This document shows positions 5,097 to 7,198 of a stretch of DNA of 7,198 nucleotides, in pieces. The stretch spans positions 1 through 7,198 of the forward strand of contig JAAZBA010000311.1 of assembly GCA_012514045.1 (NCBI GenBank). Reading direction: 5' to 3'. Below the pieces are notes generated by a model. That model was given only the letters and a program-made list of their open reading frames with translations. It was not told the origin of the DNA and made no database searches. The translations under genes were made by a program, and so were the position numbers. Positions within the stretch are counted from its first letter, which is position 1. The number at the start of each line of letters is the position of its first letter. This DNA is from Clostridiales bacterium. GTDB lineage: Bacteria > Bacillota > Clostridia > Oscillospirales > QAMX01.

Positions 5097-6518
5097 CTAT
5101 TCTTTAGCCATGCGTTTTTCGGCGTGCTTTTTCCATACGCCTTTGCGGAACATTGTCAGGAAGAGCATGGAGCGGATGAACACCTCACACGCCATACAGA
5201 CCCACACACCCATGATTGTGGCGTTGAAGATATGCACCAGGGAGTAGGCTACGCCTATTCGGATTGTCCACATGGAGCATGCGAGCACGATGAACGGCGT
5301 TCTTGTGTCTCCCGCGCCCCGCATAGCCCCGGCGATAGTCATGGATATGGCGAAGAAAGGCTGGGCGAAAGCCATTATCCTGAGCACACGGTAAGCGATT
5401 TCTATTACCCCCTGATCGTTTGTAAACAGGGAAACCAGGGGACGGGCGAAGATAAACAGCAGTGCACCTGCCGTTGACATGACAGTCACGCTGAGCTTTG
5501 TGGTGAGATAGGCGAATCTCTCCGCCATATCTATCCTCTTTGCTCCCACAGACTGACCCACAAGGGTGGTGGCGGCTGTGGCGAAGCCGAAGCCGGGCAT
5601 GAATGAGAGGGATTCCGCCGTTACCACAATATGATGAGCCGCCAGGGTTATGGTGCCAAAGCTGGATATAAGCCTTGTCTGCAGTACCTGGGCAAAGGAC
5701 ATGGCGAGTCTTTCGCTGGCGGCGGGTATCGCAATGCTGAATACTTCAGAGAGTATAGCCTTGTCGGCACGGAAGCTGTCCCGAAGGGAAATTTTGAGAG
5801 GTCCCCGTTTTATCATGAGAAGCACGAACATAGTTGTGCCGCCTACAGCTATTGAGAAGGAGGTGGCAATTGCCGCACCCACAACGCCCATGCCGGCGCC
5901 TGGGATATGTAGACTTATCCCGAATATTGTCAGATCATGGGGCTCGTAGATAAGGAAGTAGTTGCCGATAACGTTAATTATGTTCACGCCGATGTTTATA
6001 AGCATCGGTGTTTTTGTGTCGCCTGCCCCTCGGATAACGCCTCCCATAATGGCAACTGAAGCTCTGAAGAGCATTGCGGCGGAGACTACATAGAGATAGT
6101 CGATGGCATAGGGCAGCACATCTTCTCCGGCGCCCATCCAACGCGGTACGAAAGAGGACAGGGACAGCATCAGAGCCGTGGCAAGAGATCCTCCGATGAT
6201 TACGGTTATCATGGCTTGACGAATAATCATCTTTGCTTTTTCCACGTTCCCCGCGCCGATGTTTCTCGCTACCAGCGCCGTAAAACCCACGCCGATTGAA
6301 ATAAGCAAGCCATTTACAAGCATGGTAGGGGACTGATTGATGGATACGGAGGCGGTTGCGTATGCTCCCAGAGAGCCCACCATGATTGTGTCCGCATACT
6401 GTACGGCGGTCATCATTATTTGCTCGATGATTGTTGGCCACGCCAGGAGGAATATGGTGGCAAGGGGCGTTTTTCCTCGGTGTATTACGCTGACAGAGTT
6501 TTTCTTTTCTCCGGACAT
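5097..6518 (-). CDS. MATE family efflux transporter
   Basis: This is an inner-membrane antiporter of the multidrug and toxic compound extrusion family, which exports cationic compounds in exchange for Na+ or H+. It has 473 residues, the usual length for twelve helices. The two homologous lobes are visible: RGAGDTKTP at 163-171 is mirrored by RGAGDTRTP at 400-408, and LVARNIGAGN (82-91) by LVGQSVGAKR (319-328). The N-terminus carries the typical PTIIEQIMMT and ADTIMVG segments. The ATG at 6518 follows AGGGGAG (6536-6530) by 11 nt. The tail is strongly basic (about residues 458-472). Substrate and coupling ion cannot be read from sequence; the neighbouring sodium pump makes Na+ coupling attractive but unproven. 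It is transcribed alone between its own promoter and the shared terminator. Confidence 0.95.
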   Translation of the reverse strand: MSGEKKNSVSVIHRGKTPLATIFLLAWPTIIEQIMMTAVQYADTIMVGSLGAYATASVSINQSPTMLVNGLLISIGVGFTALVARNIGAGNVEKAKMIIRQAMITVIIGGSLATALMLSLSSFVPRWMGAGEDVLPYAIDYLYVVSAAMLFRASVAIMGGVIRGAGDTKTPMLINIGVNIINVIGNYFLIYEPHDLTIFGISLHIPGAGMGVVGAAIATSFSIAVGGTTMFVLLMIKRGPLKISLRDSFRADKAILSEVFSIAIPAASERLAMSFAQVLQTRLISSFGTITLAAHHIVVTAESLSFMPGFGFATAATTLVGQSVGAKRIDMAERFAYLTTKLSVTVMSTAGALLFIFARPLVSLFTNDQGVIEIAYRVLRIMAFAQPFFAISMTIAGAMRGAGDTRTPFIVLACSMWTIRIGVAYSLVHIFNATIMGVWVCMACEVFIRSMLFLTMFRKGVWKKHAEKRMAKE

Positions 6519-6554
6519 TGGGCGCTATTCTCCCCTCATTGAACATATGCGGAA

Positions 6555-6583
6555 ATTATAGCACAATTTGTACATATTGTAAA
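6555..6583 (-). promoter_or_regulatory. Strong extended -10 promoter of the MATE gene
   Basis: On the minus strand TTTACA (6583-6578) and TATAAT (6560-6555) are separated by exactly 17 bp, with TGC directly before the -10. The -35 matches five of six consensus bases and the -10 is perfect. The -10 lies 36 nt before the ATG, so the leader is short and holds the ribosome binding site. Confidence 0.75.
6563..6580. promoter_or_regulatory. Candidate operator in the MATE promoter spacer
   Basis: ACAATTTGTACATATTGT is an 18-bp dyad with eight of nine base pairs symmetric and a single T/T mismatch. It fills nearly the whole spacer of the MATE promoter and touches the -35. A repressor dimer bound here would block RNA polymerase. 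A second dyad, TGTAAA-N7-TTTACA (6578-6596), overlaps the -35. No regulator gene is present in the window to pair with either site. Confidence 0.4.
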
Positions 6584-6664
6584 CACAGTTTTTACAGAAA
6601 AACACGCAACTTCTACAAATACAAAATTGAGACAAAAATGCGTAATTTTCGGTAGAAATTGCTA

Positions 6665-6693
6665 TTGAATAAGTGTTATTCACATGCTATAAT
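6665..6693 (+). promoter_or_regulatory. Strong extended -10 promoter of the right-edge gene
   Basis: TTGAAT (6665-6670) and a perfect TATAAT (6688-6693) are separated by exactly 17 bp, with TGC directly before the -10. It points away from the MATE promoter and lies 29 nt before the ATG at 6723. The -35 matches four of six consensus positions. Confidence 0.75.
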
Positions 6694-6722
6694 ACAAAAA
6701 AACATCTATTTGGAGACGAAAC

Positions 6723-7198
6723 ATGAAGCTCGTAGTAAATTTTTCCGATTTCGCAGATCTCATATCCGATCCCGCCGTTGTGATAAGCGGAGAAGAAGTC
6801 GTTTATTTAAACGATATGGCGAAAATAGCATTCTCTTCGCTTAAAGTTGGCGAAAATATCTGTAAATTTCTATCTCTGCCGATAATGTACATCGAGACAA
6901 TCGGCGACGCTCCCTATACCTTTAACTACAAGGGCATAACATATAACGTTTTCACCGCCGTGTTTAACAATGAAACCTTCCTACTGTTCAGGAAAAATTC
7001 AACACTGCCTGTCTCCCCCCTTCTTTTTTATTTCCAATCATCGATCAATCTCACCACCCGTATAAGGGACTATCTTTCTCAGTCATTTATCTCTTTCGCC
7101 GCGCTGTCGAAGCTTATGACAGAGGACGACCGGGAAAGACTGGGAGGCACCCTTTCAGTCATGCGTCGGGAGCTTTTCAGGGAGCTGAAACTTATAAA
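6723..7198 (+). CDS. Partial unrecognised gene, possible PAS-type sensor kinase
   Basis: The frame stays open from ATG 6723 to the window edge, giving 158 complete codons without a stop. GGAG (6712-6715) lies 7 nt before the ATG and a strong promoter lies further upstream. I do not recognise the family with certainty. The protein starts MKLVVNFSDFADLISDPAVV. It has a mixed alpha/beta N-terminal ~95 residues that could be a degenerate PAS-like sensor (segments ISGEEVVYLND and YNVFTAVFNNETFLLF), and no membrane helix. A helical part follows (about 104-158), ending MRRELFRELKLI. This layout resembles atypical cytosolic histidine kinases of Clostridia, in which a PAS-like domain precedes the dimerisation helices. 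The catalytic region would lie beyond the edge, so no H-box or ATP site can be checked. The existence of a gene is well supported; the kinase call is tentative. Confidence 0.8.
   Translation, partial: MKLVVNFSDFADLISDPAVVISGEEVVYLNDMAKIAFSSLKVGENICKFLSLPIMYIETIGDAPYTFNYKGITYNVFTAVFNNETFLLFRKNSTLPVSPLLFYFQSSINLTTRIRDYLSQSFISFAALSKLMTEDDRERLGGTLSVMRRELFRELKLI

Noticed and set aside
5974..6546. 190-codon minus-strand frame overlapping the MATE gene
   Set aside because: It is out of frame with clear MATE sequence and is rich in Arg and His, as expected for a shadow frame.
1..7198. CRISPR array, tRNA/rRNA gene, insertion sequence, phage or defence genes
   Set aside because: I saw no regularly spaced direct repeats, cloverleaf, transposase motif or toxin/nuclease motif anywhere in the window.

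Overview
The window looks like chromosomal DNA of an anaerobic low-to-mid-GC Bacillota, most likely a gut-type member of the Clostridia (Oscillospiraceae/Ruminococcaceae or a relative). The evidence is AGGAGG-type ribosome binding sites, AT-rich intergenic DNA with sigma-A-like promoters, U-tract hairpin terminators, and a clostridial arrangement of a sodium-pumping decarboxylase. The genus is inference.

Layout, left to right. (1) 1-270 is AT-rich and carries no convincing gene; a hairpin lies just past the end of the first gene. (2) 271-1334, minus strand: a short KdpD-like sensor histidine kinase (DUF4118 membrane region, HisKA, HATPase) whose reading frame is broken by one missing base near 1158-1162. 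(3) 1335-1592: divergent promoter region. (4) 1593-4979, plus strand: a four-gene operon for a split membrane oxaloacetate decarboxylase, in the order OadG-like gamma subunit, free-standing biotin carrier, beta subunit (sodium channel) and alpha subunit (carboxyltransferase). (5) 4980-5096: two hairpin terminators between converging genes, the second a perfect 13-bp bidirectional one. (6) 5097-6518, minus strand: a MATE-family multidrug/sodium exporter. (7) 6519-6722: a second divergent region with two strong extended -10 promoters. (8) 6723 to the right edge, plus strand: the first 158 codons of a gene cut by the window, possibly an atypical sensor kinase.

How the parts work together. The alpha subunit would move CO2 from oxaloacetate to biotin on the carrier. 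The beta subunit would decarboxylate carboxybiotin and export sodium. The gamma subunit would anchor the complex. The result is pyruvate plus a sodium gradient, which a MATE transporter may in turn use (inference; MATE proteins can be Na+ or H+ coupled). No response regulator is visible for the kinase.

I found no clearly new system. The observations most worth checking are the two places where one missing base would explain an anomaly (the kinase frameshift and the odd start of the beta subunit), the separate biotin carrier, a dyad inside the MATE promoter spacer, and the unrecognised gene at the right edge.
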